Positions 36,977-48,205 of a stretch of 64,000 nt of DNA are shown in pieces; positions within the stretch are counted from its first letter, which is position 1, and each line of letters starts with the position of its first letter. This DNA is from Fratercula arctica. Taxonomy: Eukaryota > Chordata > Aves > Charadriiformes > Alcidae. A program made the position numbers and the translations under genes. The notes below the pieces were generated by a model. That model saw only the letters and a list, made by a program, of their open reading frames with translations, ran no database searches and was not told where the DNA came from. The stretch is from positions 30,694,355 through 30,758,354 of the forward strand of contig CANTUZ010000007.1 of assembly GCA_947846985.1 (NCBI GenBank), given 5' to 3'.

Positions 36977-39489
36977 TTCTGTGTAGGATATGCCAGCTGG
37001 TTGGTGTGATGGTGGCCTCCAAAGGGCATGAAAGGCAGATTGGTAAATTTGCTTTCCCCTTACTGGTGCTACTGCTTTCTGTGACTGACCCCTGGCAGCA
37101 AACAGTAAAAGTTCAGGTGATGTGAAACTCCATCTAAGGTTTGGTTTCTTAAGAGCACATTTCCAATTTGTCAGAAAGTGCTGAGTATGGCAAAACTGAT
37201 ACAAGGAATGACTGTTATGTGCCTGTGCTATAAGAGAGCTTTCTGAGAGATAATCCCTAGGAAAAAGGCTACTGGAGATACAAATGGAACATTCTTAGCT
37301 GGCAAGATAATAGTTTCCCTGGTTGCTGTAGGTTGTTTCTTTCTCTTCTGTGTGAGAAAGTGCGTTCCCATTTTCAGAAACTGCATGGATTACCACACAC
37401 AGTTTTCTACGGTACAGGCAACCATCGTCATTGAAATCCTCATAAGCAACGAAACAGAAGTTTAAGACAGGTAATGGATAACAGGCAAAATTGCACTGGA
37501 GTTCCACAAATTACTCTGCTGTATAGGCACTGTGATCTTAAACTTTGCCTACTTTTTCTCTTCTTTCCTCCAGTAGTGCATAGCTTCCTAGCACCATTAT
37601 TAGTATTCAACAAACTGCCTTTTCACAAATCAAATGAACCAAATGTCTGTAAGTATGCAAATTTTATCATAAAATCTCAGCAAAGCACAGAGGGAAAAAG
37701 TTTCTTTTACTACAGTTGGCCCTTTCTTCCAGAGGGGCTTTTTCCTTTTCTTTTTTGTCCGGGAAATTCGCCTTCTAGTGCTTTTTCCCAGTTCTCAGTT
37801 GATCTGGATAACTTTTCAGATCTAATTTTGGCGAATTTTTTTGTGAATTATCTCTGTGAGAGTGCTCAGACATTACAGTGATATAAGACTATGATCTTGT
37901 TTAGATTAAGATATTGGTTATAAGACACATGAATTTATTTCCACATTTTAAACCTGATATTCAACTATGCACTTGGTAAAGATTTGAATCCATACCTGTT
38001 TTGGTTTTGCGAATGCGTATGTTTGAAGGTCTACCAGCAGTATCAGTCAAAATGGACTGAATGGAGTGAGTAGGAATAAACTGAAGCTCACAGCAGTAGT
38101 CTGTGGATGTGTCATTTCCCTTTACTAATTTACCTCTCACTTAAATGGAGTAATAACAACTTATGCTTGTGATGTGGCAGCCCAGAAATGGGGAGAATGT
38201 TGTTACCTTTTAAAAAGCAATAGGAAATATTCCTAGTGTGGTAATTGAAAGGGGTTTTCCAGAGTTTATTTTTTGTACCGATTCAGTAACTCTTTGGTAA
38301 AATGTCTTCTGGAACATGGTGTTTTATATAATGAGTGCTTACTGTTTACTGGTAGTGTTAACAGCAGTACTTAAAATCTTGTTATCAAAGACTGTTTGCA
38401 CAGTTACAGGTTTTCTGTGAACACCTGGAATATTCATTATTCCATCTCTTAACATAGTTCATAGGAATTTACATAAGCTGACAGTATATAATCAGTGTCC
38501 ATAATCTGTGGTAACTAAGGAAACATTGCTATTTTCTGTGGGGAAAAAAAAATGCAATTACCAAACTTGCAATTATGGAACAATCCACATCAACTTGCAG
38601 TATTCAGAGGCTCTTGCTGTTGGTCTTCTGTTGACTTTTTTATTTTATACTTTTTGGTTTTCCTCCCCTGAGATGTAAATACATACAGTCTGGAAATCAC
38701 TCTCATTAGGCAAATAGTTGTTAACCCTCAGTATAAGCACATAACTGCTCTCTCCATTAAGCTAGTTTTTATTTATATCTATTCCTCAATTGCTTACCAC
38801 TCCTGGAAATGTCTTGTACAACAGCAGATTCTGCCAAAATTCCAAAGCAAATTTGCTCGATATCTGCATTTCGAAAAACTGCAGTGTAATGGTTTTGGTA
38901 TCTGAAATACAGTCATGAAAAGATTGCTTTGCAATAAGGAGAGAATGAGAAGAAATAATAGGAATAGAAAAATGAGTATGTATTTAGGGTCACCATTGCA
39001 CTCTCTAGATTTTGAAATGCGGATTAGCCACTGATATTCTGTAATGTATTTCCTATGGCTTTACTCCTAATGTCTTTCTATAGCTAAAGCTTTTACAAGT
39101 GAAATTCGTTGGCTTTTCAGCATAAAGAAGTTAAAGTCTGGACACAGTATGAAGAGTTGTTTTTAAACAGTGGCCTCTGTTTGACATAAAATGCAGGAAT
39201 GAAGTTAGTACTTCTGACAAAAGCTCTCACTTGTCTTCTCCTCTGCTCTTTATTCTGACGGACTCTGGGTAATACATACAGCTCTGATACCTGGTGTAAT
39301 GACACCTGCCTGTCGGGCAAGAGAGGGAGGGCAGGACAGATGATAAATTTGATCAAATAATATGCAAGATGGCAGCTACTGGACAAGTTCTTTAAAAAAG
39401 ATCCACTGGAGGGTACTAAACAGTCAAATCCGTCCGATCCAAGGAAGGGTCATATATGTTTGATCTCTTCTTTGTCTTTCCTAAACTCC
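36977..39489. other. Unique sequence, no gene seen
   Basis: About 2.5 kb. The 135-codon frame at 37474-37881 (+) and the 89-codon frame at 39117-39386 (minus) have no recognisable domain and no convincing splice context. No repeat is identified. Confidence 0.5.
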
Positions 39490-39566
39490 CATCTATGGCT
39501 GACTGTTAGAGACAGAATGACAAAAGGTCTTGGTCTGGTCCAGGAAGACTGTTTCTATGTTCTTAC
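39490..39566 (+). mobile_element. 3' tail of an old CR1/L3-type LINE
   Basis: The sequence CATCTATGGCTGACTGTTAG, AGACAGAATGACAAAAGGTC, TTGGTCTGGTCCAGGAAGAC, TGTTTCTATGTTCTTA matches, block by block, the 3' end of old CR1/L3 elements. Those run GCCACTGTTAGAGACAGG, then GGTCTGATCCAGTATGGC, then TTCTTATGTTCTTA. The region upstream, back to about 39400, may also belong but is too diverged to assign. It is a different, older lineage from the ATTCTATG-tailed CR1s. Confidence 0.6.
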
Positions 39567-40333
39567 ACTGGATTCTGTAGATTATAATTTTATGGCTGTT
39601 ACATTAACAGAAAAATCTTTGAGAGCCTAAAATGTTCCTTCTATTTCGAGGTAAGCTTTCTGGGCAGAGGGTATTCTTTCTTTTCTTTGGGTAGTCTTTC
39701 CTTATAAACAATTTTATTTGGAAAAAAGAACAAAGGCTTTCAGTTAAAAAAGTAGAACAGGCTTTCAGGTGAAGTCTTCCTTCAGATCTTGAATAAAAGA
39801 AGTGAACTTCAAAGATGAATATAAGTTGAATTTCTCTATATTAGTTTATAAATGATTTAGCTTTACAAACTTTAGTAGGTCACTTAAAGAACAGTATCTA
39901 CCTCTGGTGTTTGTAAAAGAAGCATAAAATAATTTTAGTATTTTGTGATTACACAGTTAGGATTATTTCTTCAGTTTTTATTCTACAGATCTAGTTTGTT
40001 TAAAGTTTTGAGAAAAAGATAAGAATTTCTAAAACTAAACAAAATTATTTAAACTGACATTTTTTGTTCCAAGAACAGAAGATTGCAAAAGTGACAAAAG
40101 GATTGTTAATGTCTATGAGTAGAATGCCAAAATCCTGAAGACCATGCATGACAGATGGATACTGATTGTATATTGGCATAACAAACTTAATATAAATACT
40201 GCCCCATCAATATCATTGAAGGTTAAATAGCAGTCTGACTTTTGAATGCCTTTAAATTATAAGCATTTGTGTGAAAAGAGATTTTGTTCATATTTCTAAG
40301 CAGTTAAGGGTAAGAAATAATGTATTTTTTCTC

Positions 40334-40395
40334 TGATGGCCTACCTTCTTTCAACTTTTCTACATGATGGCCTACCTCCTTTCAATTATTCCACA
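40334..40395. repeat. Tandem duplication, 2 x 31 bp
   Basis: TGATGGCCTACCTTCTTTC at 40334 recurs as TGATGGCCTACCTCCTTTC at 40365, each followed by AA, TT and C-rich sequence ending in CACA or TACA. The copies differ at only a few positions, so the duplication is fairly recent. Confidence 0.85.
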
Positions 40396-40703
40396 GAGTT
40401 AAATCTGTTTGTCATTGATTTTAATATGATATGGGTTAAACTTCCTAATTAGTATTAACCCTTATGTTTATGTAGACATCAAAAAAAGTTTTAAATAATC
40501 CATTGTAAAGGATTGCATTTAAATGCCTGAGCTTCTGTATTTTATTGCAAATGTAATAAAATCTTTGTCAGACACTTCATAGTCCATTAAAAAAAATAAT
40601 AACAGAGGAGAAAAAAGCTTATTAGATCCAGGTGATAGTGTCCCCTGGACACTTATACGTCTTTAATATAAAATAATTCCTCAGGAAATCCTTAATAAAA
40701 TCC

Positions 40704-40732
40704 AGTGTTCTTTTTCAAAGAAAAAGAACACT
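40704..40732. other. Perfect hairpin, 13-bp arms, 3-nt loop
   Basis: AGTGTTCTTTTTC (40704-40716), loop AAA, GAAAAAGAACACT (40720-40732). All 13 pairs are perfect. One arm is pyrimidine-rich and the other purine-rich. It is too short for a microRNA precursor. It may be a foldback made by template switching. Confidence 0.85.
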
Positions 40733-41218
40733 ACTGTTCTGCTGATTTCATTCCTTTTTAGGAACTATGGCACCTCTAGAAAGTGTTTCAGAGCATAAGC
40801 TCATGTTAAAAGCTCCTTCAACAAAACTAACTTGTCTATTCTTGTAAGTTGAGCAGTATTCATGTTCAGAATTTTAAATACATTTTGAGAATAGTTCTTT
40901 GAATTTTGGTTTCAGTATTCACAACAATAAATCTCATTCTCTTTTTGTACCTATTGTGAATGCAAAGTGTCATCATGGAAAACATAGCTCCAAATTACCT
41001 AAATAAGAAGCAGAAGCCTCCTGAATCTCAGTGCAACATTTTAGCTACTTAGACCCTCCATATGCCATCAGACCTGCAAGTATAGTACGTTGCACTTTCT
41101 TAGCACAATCCTAACCCAGAATGTCTTTGAGATGCTGGTGTGACTTTATGGCAAGTTGCTCAGCTAATTGTGTCAATAGATCACTTTTACCTTAATAAAG
41201 GTCTCTGCCTAAAGGTCA

Positions 41219-41656
41219 TCTGGCCACGAAGATGATCAAAGGGCTGGAGAACCTCTCCTACAAAGACAGGCTGAGAGAGTTGGGGTTGCTCAGCCTGGAG
41301 AAGAGAAGGCTCCGGGGAGACCTTATAGTGGCCTTCTAGTACCTGAAGGGGGCCTACAGGAAAGCTGGGGAGGGGCTGTTTGGAATGGCGTGTAGCGATA
41401 GGATGAGGGGCAATGGCTTTAATGTAGAGCATGAAGTTTAGATTAGACATTAAGAAGAAGTTCTTTACAATGAGACACAGGAGCAGGTTGCTCAGAGAGG
41501 TGGTGGAGGCACCATCTCTGGAGACATTCAAGGCCAGGCTTGGTGAGGCTCTGAGCAACCTGATCTAGTTGAAGATGTCCCTGCTTACTGCAGGGGGGTT
41601 GGACTAGATGACCTTTAGAGGTCCCTTCCAACCCAACAGATTCTATGATTCTATCG
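41219..41656 (+). mobile_element. 5'-truncated CR1 LINE
   Basis: Begins with CCACGAAGATGATCAAAGGG and ends with the conserved 3' UTR block GACCTTTAGAGGTCCCTTCC, then CAGATTCTATGATTCTATCG, i.e. two ATTCTATG-type tail units. It corresponds to the final third of the RT C-terminal region plus the 3' UTR. The frame that would read [36 protein letters not shown] is stopped by TAG where other copies have CAG (Gln of QYLK, about 41338-41340), and later decay prevents a full frame. The opposite-strand frames at 41187-41712 are shadows. No target-site duplication is visible. Confidence 0.93.
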
Positions 41657-43391
41657 TAGTTTAGGTTGTAATAGTGTGTGTGTGTGTGCGCATATGTATT
41701 AATCTTTGCCAAAACCCTGTTTCTAAGCAGTTGTAGAGTTCTCGTGTCAGTGTGGCAGACTGTAGAAACCCCACATAACTCAATTGGCTGATGTGACTTC
41801 TTCTCCAGGGGAGATTTAATGAACTGGCCTATTCTAAATCCAGGTATCTATGGAAGTAGATCAGTCTCATTAAATTTTTACTGAATTCTAGGCATAAATG
41901 CATAAAATTCAGTGGGTTAAAGTTGTATCCTTTTGGTTATCATTGCATTTGCTATGTTTATATAAGCTGAATTAGAGTCGGCAGGGGGTAAATATAAAAC
42001 AAATAATTACACAAAAACCCCACAATCCTTTTGTCTCAGCTAAATGGCCAACATTTGTGGTGCTAGGCACTCTATTGCAGCTAACTGTAAACTACATTTA
42101 AATGCCTTAGGAAATAAAATGTGTTTAAATATTATGGTGGCAAAATCAATCTAGATTAGTATGAGAAATAAAATGGCCATATTTTTGGCAGTAATTTTTT
42201 TTTAGGATTTCAGTAAAAATAAATGGGAATACAGAAATAATAAATGAGCAAGCAGTGCTTTAATCACTGTGTACGTCGCTAGAATGATCTTTGAATAAGG
42301 ATAATTTCCCTAATTCAGCTGTATCAGCTGTTGTAGGGAAATTAAAGTGTTGCTGATCAAGCAGTTCTAACAGTCCTCTCCCCCCCCCACCCCAAATCAG
42401 AAATCTTCCAAATGTCTTTGCATTACTTGCATAACTTTTTGAACAACTGGCATTTTTTTCTGTCGTGTTTCAACACTAAACACTGCAAGTATTTCCTGGT
42501 CACAGAGGGCAGCAGTGGCATTGCTGCTGGTCCTGAGGACCAGAAGAGGTGGGATAGTGTGGGGAAGGATGAGGTATCAGGGGCTGTCAAAGAGAAGGGC
42601 TCATGGATAGTGTATGAAGAGTTCAAGTAGTGAAAATTCATCCTCAGAAAATCTGAACTTTGTTTTTTACACGTCTGTTTCTAGAGCTTTGAGGGAGCAA
42701 AACCACGTATACTGTAATTTTGCAAAGCTGCCTGAGTAGTACTGTGCCATCTGGGAAATAAAAAAGACCCACGAAACAGCAAGTGTGCCTGCAGCAACTG
42801 GTCACCCTGATCAAAGGCACTGGTGCAAAAAGCAAGGAGGGAAATGGGAAAAATCATACACTTTCTGGTTTGAAAACAGCCTGGTGGCAAAGATTTCTAT
42901 GCACAGTCCCATGTGCCTTTCATGTTCCCTAAGACATGAAAAGGTGGCTTTATAGTGGTTGGTATTGACAAGAGGGATTTATTTAAGCTGAAGAGCCCGG
43001 AAACATGGCTGGATGCTGTGCTGTCAGAGGTGCCCGTGCACGGGGCTGGAGGAGGTGGAGTGGAGGAGTGTGTGCGGAGCAGCAGCCAAGTGCTGGCTGC
43101 AGCTGGCTGTAAGGGGTGACACTGGAGTGGCTTGTCCCCAGGCCACATTTGGTTCAAGGTCAGGAGTGCGTACAGTGCTGAACTTCACCGAGGTTGACAG
43201 TAGGTGGATGTTTGCCTGTGAATTTTGCTGCTACTCACAGGAAACTCTTTATGATCTGCATTAAGTCCTCTAAATCATGCAGGGGCTGCTCAGCCCTGCC
43301 TTAACCTTTCCTGAGTAATGTTACCACTCATTGTTGTGAACTAGATCTGTCTTTGTCAGGAGAAAAAGTTCTATAAATCATACATTTTTTT

Positions 43392-43489
43392 AAAAAACAC
43401 AAACAAAACACACATCCACACCCCAAAAACCCAAACAACCTCCCAAACCTAACTCCACTCTCTCCAAAAAAACACAGAAAAAACAACCG
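43392..43489. repeat. A/C-rich low-complexity tract
   Basis: About 98 bases with A and C predominating (ACACAAACAAAACACACATCC and similar), a few T and almost no G. It starts after a T/A run and resembles the tracts at 21135 and 35673 in composition and in starting from an A run. Confidence 0.8.
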
Positions 43490-44521
43490 CATTTTTGAAC
43501 ACTAATATCTAGAGGAATGCTGACATAACTGCAAATGTGTCAGTATCAGTCATTTTACATGTTTTGCAGTGTTCTATTTTCATCTTTATGTATATATGGC
43601 CTTATTCAACCTTATATATATATTTTTTTTTTCTAGTTATAAAACATCTGACATCAATTTCTTGAGAAACAGATAGAATTCTTTCAGTTTTCTGCGTTAT
43701 TTCCTTCTTACTCTTTTCAGTATCTCTCTAAGCCAGCTGATCTGAACACACTCTCTTCAAATTTAATCCTGTCATTTTTACAGTGAATATTGCAATGGTT
43801 TTGTTTTTATTTTACATAGCTGTATTTTTCCAACACAGCCATCACACTACCTTGTTTTGATAGATATGCTGACACTCCTAAGTGTCCACCCTCTTTCCTA
43901 GCTGACATTTCTGTGGAGCTGAATGCAAATTCATGTATACTATCAGCATCAATGCTAAGCAAATATGTATCTAAAATCTAGTTCTCTGCTGGCAGATGGT
44001 GGCAAGCAGTAGTGCTGATGGGCCTGGCACCTCCTTGTCATCATTGTGGCTGGTGGCATGATGAATGTTCAGGGAGAGAATAGTGTAGCATAAATGTTTT
44101 TTCCGTTAAGCATTTGTATTGTATTATTTTGGTCAGGAAAGTAGAGGGGATTATCTCATTTGTTATTTATTTGTTTATCATCCTTTTGTTTCCTACCTTT
44201 ATGATCTTCAGCTCAGAAACTATTTCTCTGTGGATTTGAAAAGCAATTATCTTTGCACAACAGCTAGGTGTTGCACATGGATAAAAATTTAGCACTTGCT
44301 TTTGAAAACCGATGATCAACAGATGAGGATACCAAGATATGTGTTCAGCAGAAATGGAGATTGTCACCCACGTGAAAGGACAAACTTTTTAAATACAACA
44401 AAAAAAGTATAGAATCCTACGCTGTTGTTTAGGCAATGAATTCAACTGCACGTGTCTCCACCATATCCCTTTTTTGTTGATAGAGTTTTTTTGTGGTTGA
44501 TGAATAGTAGGATCAGGGAGG

Positions 44522-44573
44522 GGAAGGGGCTTCCTGTGAGAAAATTTGGAAGGGGTTTCCTGTGACAAAATTT
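44522..44573. repeat. Tandem duplication, 2 x 26 bp
   Basis: Two 26-bp units, 44522-44547 and 44548-44573, both beginning GGAAGGGG and ending AAAATTT. They differ at two positions (C/T at unit base 9, G/C at unit base 19). Each unit contains TTCCTGTGA, close to an ETS/STAT-like TTCC site. Confidence 0.95.
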
Positions 44574-46084
44574 AGTGGATGGGTAAGACTGCCTTTTCTT
44601 ATTTTAATGTGTTGTACCTCTAGGACTTTAAAACTGCTCTTTAAACAAAGAAAACAAAAATATTTTAATGAAGCCCTGTACTTTCAATACATAAAAGTAT
44701 TTCTTTATGTGTTTCATTATTATGCAGAATATCAACTGTCTTAGAGCCCTTTAGTAAAACTTCGCGTTGTAGAGCTTTCTGACATGACATAGTTCACTGA
44801 TATTATTAATGTTTTTAATAAATATGACAAAACAAGTTCTCTGAGAAGTGGGCTGTTGAATCAGCAGCGAGAACTTCAGACTCACAGGGAAAGAACAGGA
44901 CAACTTGCAGTTCATCTGGGCAGTACAGCCGTCTGAGACCAGAATGTGCTGGGAAGGATCCCTTCCTCTGCCTCCAAATGAATTTGGGTTTTGTCCCATC
45001 TGTCCAAAGTAGAGATTTCAGGAGAACTTTAAAACTACTTTTTCTTATCTGTGCTTCAGTCCTTTCAGGGAAAACAAGGGTCTGGATTGCAAGATCTGGA
45101 TTCTTTAGACTATATATATATATACACACACGATTTGTCTTTTTAAGGGATTAATTTTCTTTTATTATAAGGATGGTATATCTTCTCATTAACCTGTGAC
45201 TTTCTCTGTAACTCCAATATTATTGGAATAAGAATTATGTCCACTAATCATAATTATTTACCATGATATGTGATAGTATGGAACATGGATAAGCTATACT
45301 TTGGGACTTTTTTGATCAGGCCTTTTCATAATAACTTTTTATAAAAGTTTGGCAACTGAGTTGACAGAAAGTATACTGAGCTGTAGGGAGTCATTCAGCT
45401 AAGTACTTAGTGTGCAGGGATGTGCAGGTTTTGTATTGGTTTACAGAGCAGAGAAGTCAAGATGGCTTAAGATGCTCAGTATTTTAGTTTTCAAGGTCGG
45501 TAGTACGCTAACAGTGGCTTATTAAAAATTCACACTGTGTATTTTATAAAAATATTTTAATTATACTGAGAAAGCTGTTCTCATGATTTTATGTTTTGTA
45601 ACACCGTGCACCCTTATTTTAAAGAAGACTACTGTTAAACAAAAATAATAACTTGTGTTTCTAAACCGGTGCTACTAACACGTGTTTCAATAGCATTGAG
45701 ATTACTTCTGTTTTTGCAGAAAAATAATTTTATATTTGTGTCTACATTTTGTGGAATAATGAAGAAGCACAACCCACAGCAGATATTACTGGATAAATAC
45801 TGAAAAAGAGGTTTGCACCTATCTTAGCTATACGAATAGAATCAAAAGTCTAGAAGTCAGAGGTTCAGGGTGATAGAAAACTGGTTTATTCCCCTGACAA
45901 ACACTTCAGTGCTAATGCCAGAGTTGGCCGTTGATCTTATATGTCCTATGCACTGAAGGCAGACAGTGGCTGGGTATGAGTTTGCAGCATGTTGTCTTCT
46001 GAGATGTAAGAACTGTACTAAGAACTGTTGGATGACCTGCTAGCCATAATTTTTGTTTTGCAATGGCTCAGCATTCTCGTTAGT

Positions 46085-46112
46085 GATGATAAGTACTGAA
46101 GTACTTATCATC
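46085..46112. other. Perfect hairpin, 13-bp arms, 2-nt loop
   Basis: GATGATAAGTACT (46085-46097), GA, AGTACTTATCATC (46100-46112). The 26 paired bases are perfect, giving an almost complete 28-bp palindrome in unique sequence. GATAA on each arm forms a pair of inverted GATA-factor motifs. No transposon body is recognised around it. Confidence 0.9.
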
Positions 46113-47898
46113 TCTGATATAGCCTTTGGTTTTGCAGGGATTCTTCTGGAGAAGTGAGAACTTTATGCTATAAGAAGGAATATGAACCAATTTCCTCTCC
46201 CTGCAATATTTTCATATGTTTTGTCTTAGTAAATCCTTAATTCTTTGTGTGGCTCGTGTAGATCAGATAAACATCCAGAGTATACGGCAATAACCATGTT
46301 AGATGACTTACAAAGGAAAACATGTCAGTGATTTCATAGAGTTCAGTTTCTTACCTGGTTCATGTGTTTTATTCAATAGCATAAAAGAATTTTCCTGGAG
46401 TTTTTTTAGATGTAGTTCTATAAATAATAGCCTAATGGCTACAGATGGTATGCAGTGCCACATGAAAGGCTCTTTAGAGTCATGTAAAATACATGGCTTA
46501 AGAGAAAAGCAATCTGTGTTCTGTGAAAAAAAAATACGGGAGGCTTAATGTAAAATTATGCTCACACTAGGGCAAAGAAGAATGAAAATGTGTTTTCTTT
46601 ACCAAACCTAAATTTTTGTGGGCCAGTTTTGATTTTGTGACAAGTCAAAATTGTTCTGTCTATGAAACATATTGAAGGTAGCTGGGAGACAATAAAATGG
46701 CAGGTTAATGTTTGAAGGAAAATGTCATCCATATAAAACAAAGTGTGCGAATGGGAATTATCACATCTGAGGCTTTAGTAAATCAAATTCATGAAAGGTC
46801 ATATTGTAGAAATTCTGAATACAAATCTATATCTCATCAGATTCTCAGCATAAAATTAAGAATGAATATGAAATAAAAGGTAACACTTTCCTGATATAAC
46901 TCATTTAGCTACAGTTCACTGAAAAATGCACAACCCAAGCAATTTAGAGGAGCAAAGTTTTTGACCACTTGAGCAGGGGTCCAGACTGTAGTTTAAGTGG
47001 CAAAGGATGTAGAAAGCAGTGGTATTTAAGACTAGTTACCTTGTTAGTTTGTAAAGTCTGTAAACATGAATTATTCTAAGATTTGGTGACAGACTGTATC
47101 TTCTGGAAGTGCAATCTCAACATATGAAGTATTTGGCTCCAGTTAAGAGAAAGTCACTATACATTGGAATAAGGTGGGGACTGGAGATGTGGGTTAATTT
47201 CTGACCTAACCTGTGAGGGACCCCAGTGAAAGGCATGCATGGTCTGGAAACCATAGGAAAGAGATTGCAACAGAACATCTAAATTAAGAAAAATGACCAT
47301 TAATGGGTAGTCTTAGTAGTGTGCAGAAGAGAGGCACTTGAGTTAGTTTTTGGATGCTCCTTTAAAGCCCAAAGAGAGAAGCCTGAAAATCCAGAGTCTT
47401 CAGAATTTTAGTCACATACTGAAGAAACTTCAAAAATTGAGATTGTTCTTTTCCTTATTTAAAATATTTCTTTCTGCAGAAAAGGTTATTTAGTTATTAT
47501 GTTATTAACTGTCTTCAATTTTTAATCTACAGGACAGGAAAATTAAAGAGAGGAAGGGAAAATAAAGTTATAGTGAAAAAATAAAAGCATTAACCCAGAG
47601 CTGAAACAATGTAATTAATTCTTTACTTTCTCAATTAGGATAAATCCAGTAATGTAAAATACCAAAGTTGTAATTTTAGTTAATGGTATAGCTATAGAAT
47701 GACTTCATTTCCACACTTTTTCATTGCAAATTGACAATCATTTAAGAAATAAGCAGCACTTAAGATACGAACAGCTGGAGCTGTCACCACCTCTTTCTCC
47801 CTGTGTTAGCTGTCAGCTGGTCAAAATCTTATTCCTGTTTCTCCATTTCTTATGCTTATGAAATACTGTATAGTGTTCACTGGTGCTTTCTAGTGTTA

Positions 47899-47917
47899 AA
47901 AAAAAAAAAAAAAAAAA
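47899..47917. repeat. A-run of about 19-20
   Basis: An uninterrupted A run after TAGTGTT. No retroposed gene body is recognised directly upstream, so it is not called as the tail of a processed pseudogene. Confidence 0.8.
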
Positions 47918-48192
47918 GGCTTTGCAAAATATATTAATGGCTTTAGGACTAGGAAAAGAGAATGTGTGGGTGAAGGGAACATCTCCTGAATGGATACATT
48001 ATGTTTCACAGGGCACAGAAAAACGCTGGGTCCTTCAGGTCAAGTCTGTCAGTTCCCATCTCCATGAAAAGAATGCCATAAGTTGCTATGTTATACCAGG
48101 TAATATTATCGAGGGAATGATTGTGAACTTGTGACACCATCTTAGGTATGCTTGTCTCCTGCATGTGATTTGCTCTTGCAGAGCTTTGTTTT

Positions 48193-48205
48193 AGGTCAAA
48201 GGTCA
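48193..48205 (+). promoter_or_regulatory. Consensus DR1 nuclear-receptor motif
   Basis: AGGTCA-A-AGGTCA is an exact direct repeat of the nuclear-receptor half-site with one-base spacing, extended by AAGGT. DR1 sites are bound by HNF4, RXR/PPAR and COUP-TF type receptors. No promoter or gene is visible nearby, so if used it would be a distal element. A 13-bp exact match is not expected often by chance in 64 kb, but binding is unproven. Confidence 0.45.

Larger units (their letters stand above)
39567..41218. other. AT-rich unique sequence, no gene seen
   Basis: About 1.65 kb with no gene. It contains the 31-bp tandem duplication at 40334-40395 and the perfect hairpin at 40704-40732, listed separately. 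Confidence 0.5.

Noticed and set aside
36920..37204. 94-codon minus frame with a poly-Gly stretch
   Set aside because: The Gly run is the C23 homopolymer read in reverse; no conserved flanks are seen.
41187..41712. Two minus-strand open frames of 89-123 codons
   Set aside because: They are antisense to the + strand CR1 copy at 41219-41656.
42412..42641. 72-codon frames open on both strands over the same interval
   Set aside because: Overlapping complementary open frames of this size occur by chance in GC-richer patches, and neither product is recognisable.
44815..45129. 104-codon minus frame containing LLWTDGTKPKFIWRQRKG, faintly like the Tc1/mariner transposase WTDETK block
   Set aside because: Only one short string matches, the second catalytic aspartate region and terminal inverted repeats are not visible, and the rest of the frame shows no transposase pattern.
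47883..48134. 83-codon + frame with an apparent acceptor (TTTCACAG) and donor (CCAG|GTAATA), looking like a small exon
   Set aside because: The polypyrimidine tract is poor, the frame runs into the A-run upstream, and the peptide is not recognised; such splice-site pairs occur often by chance.
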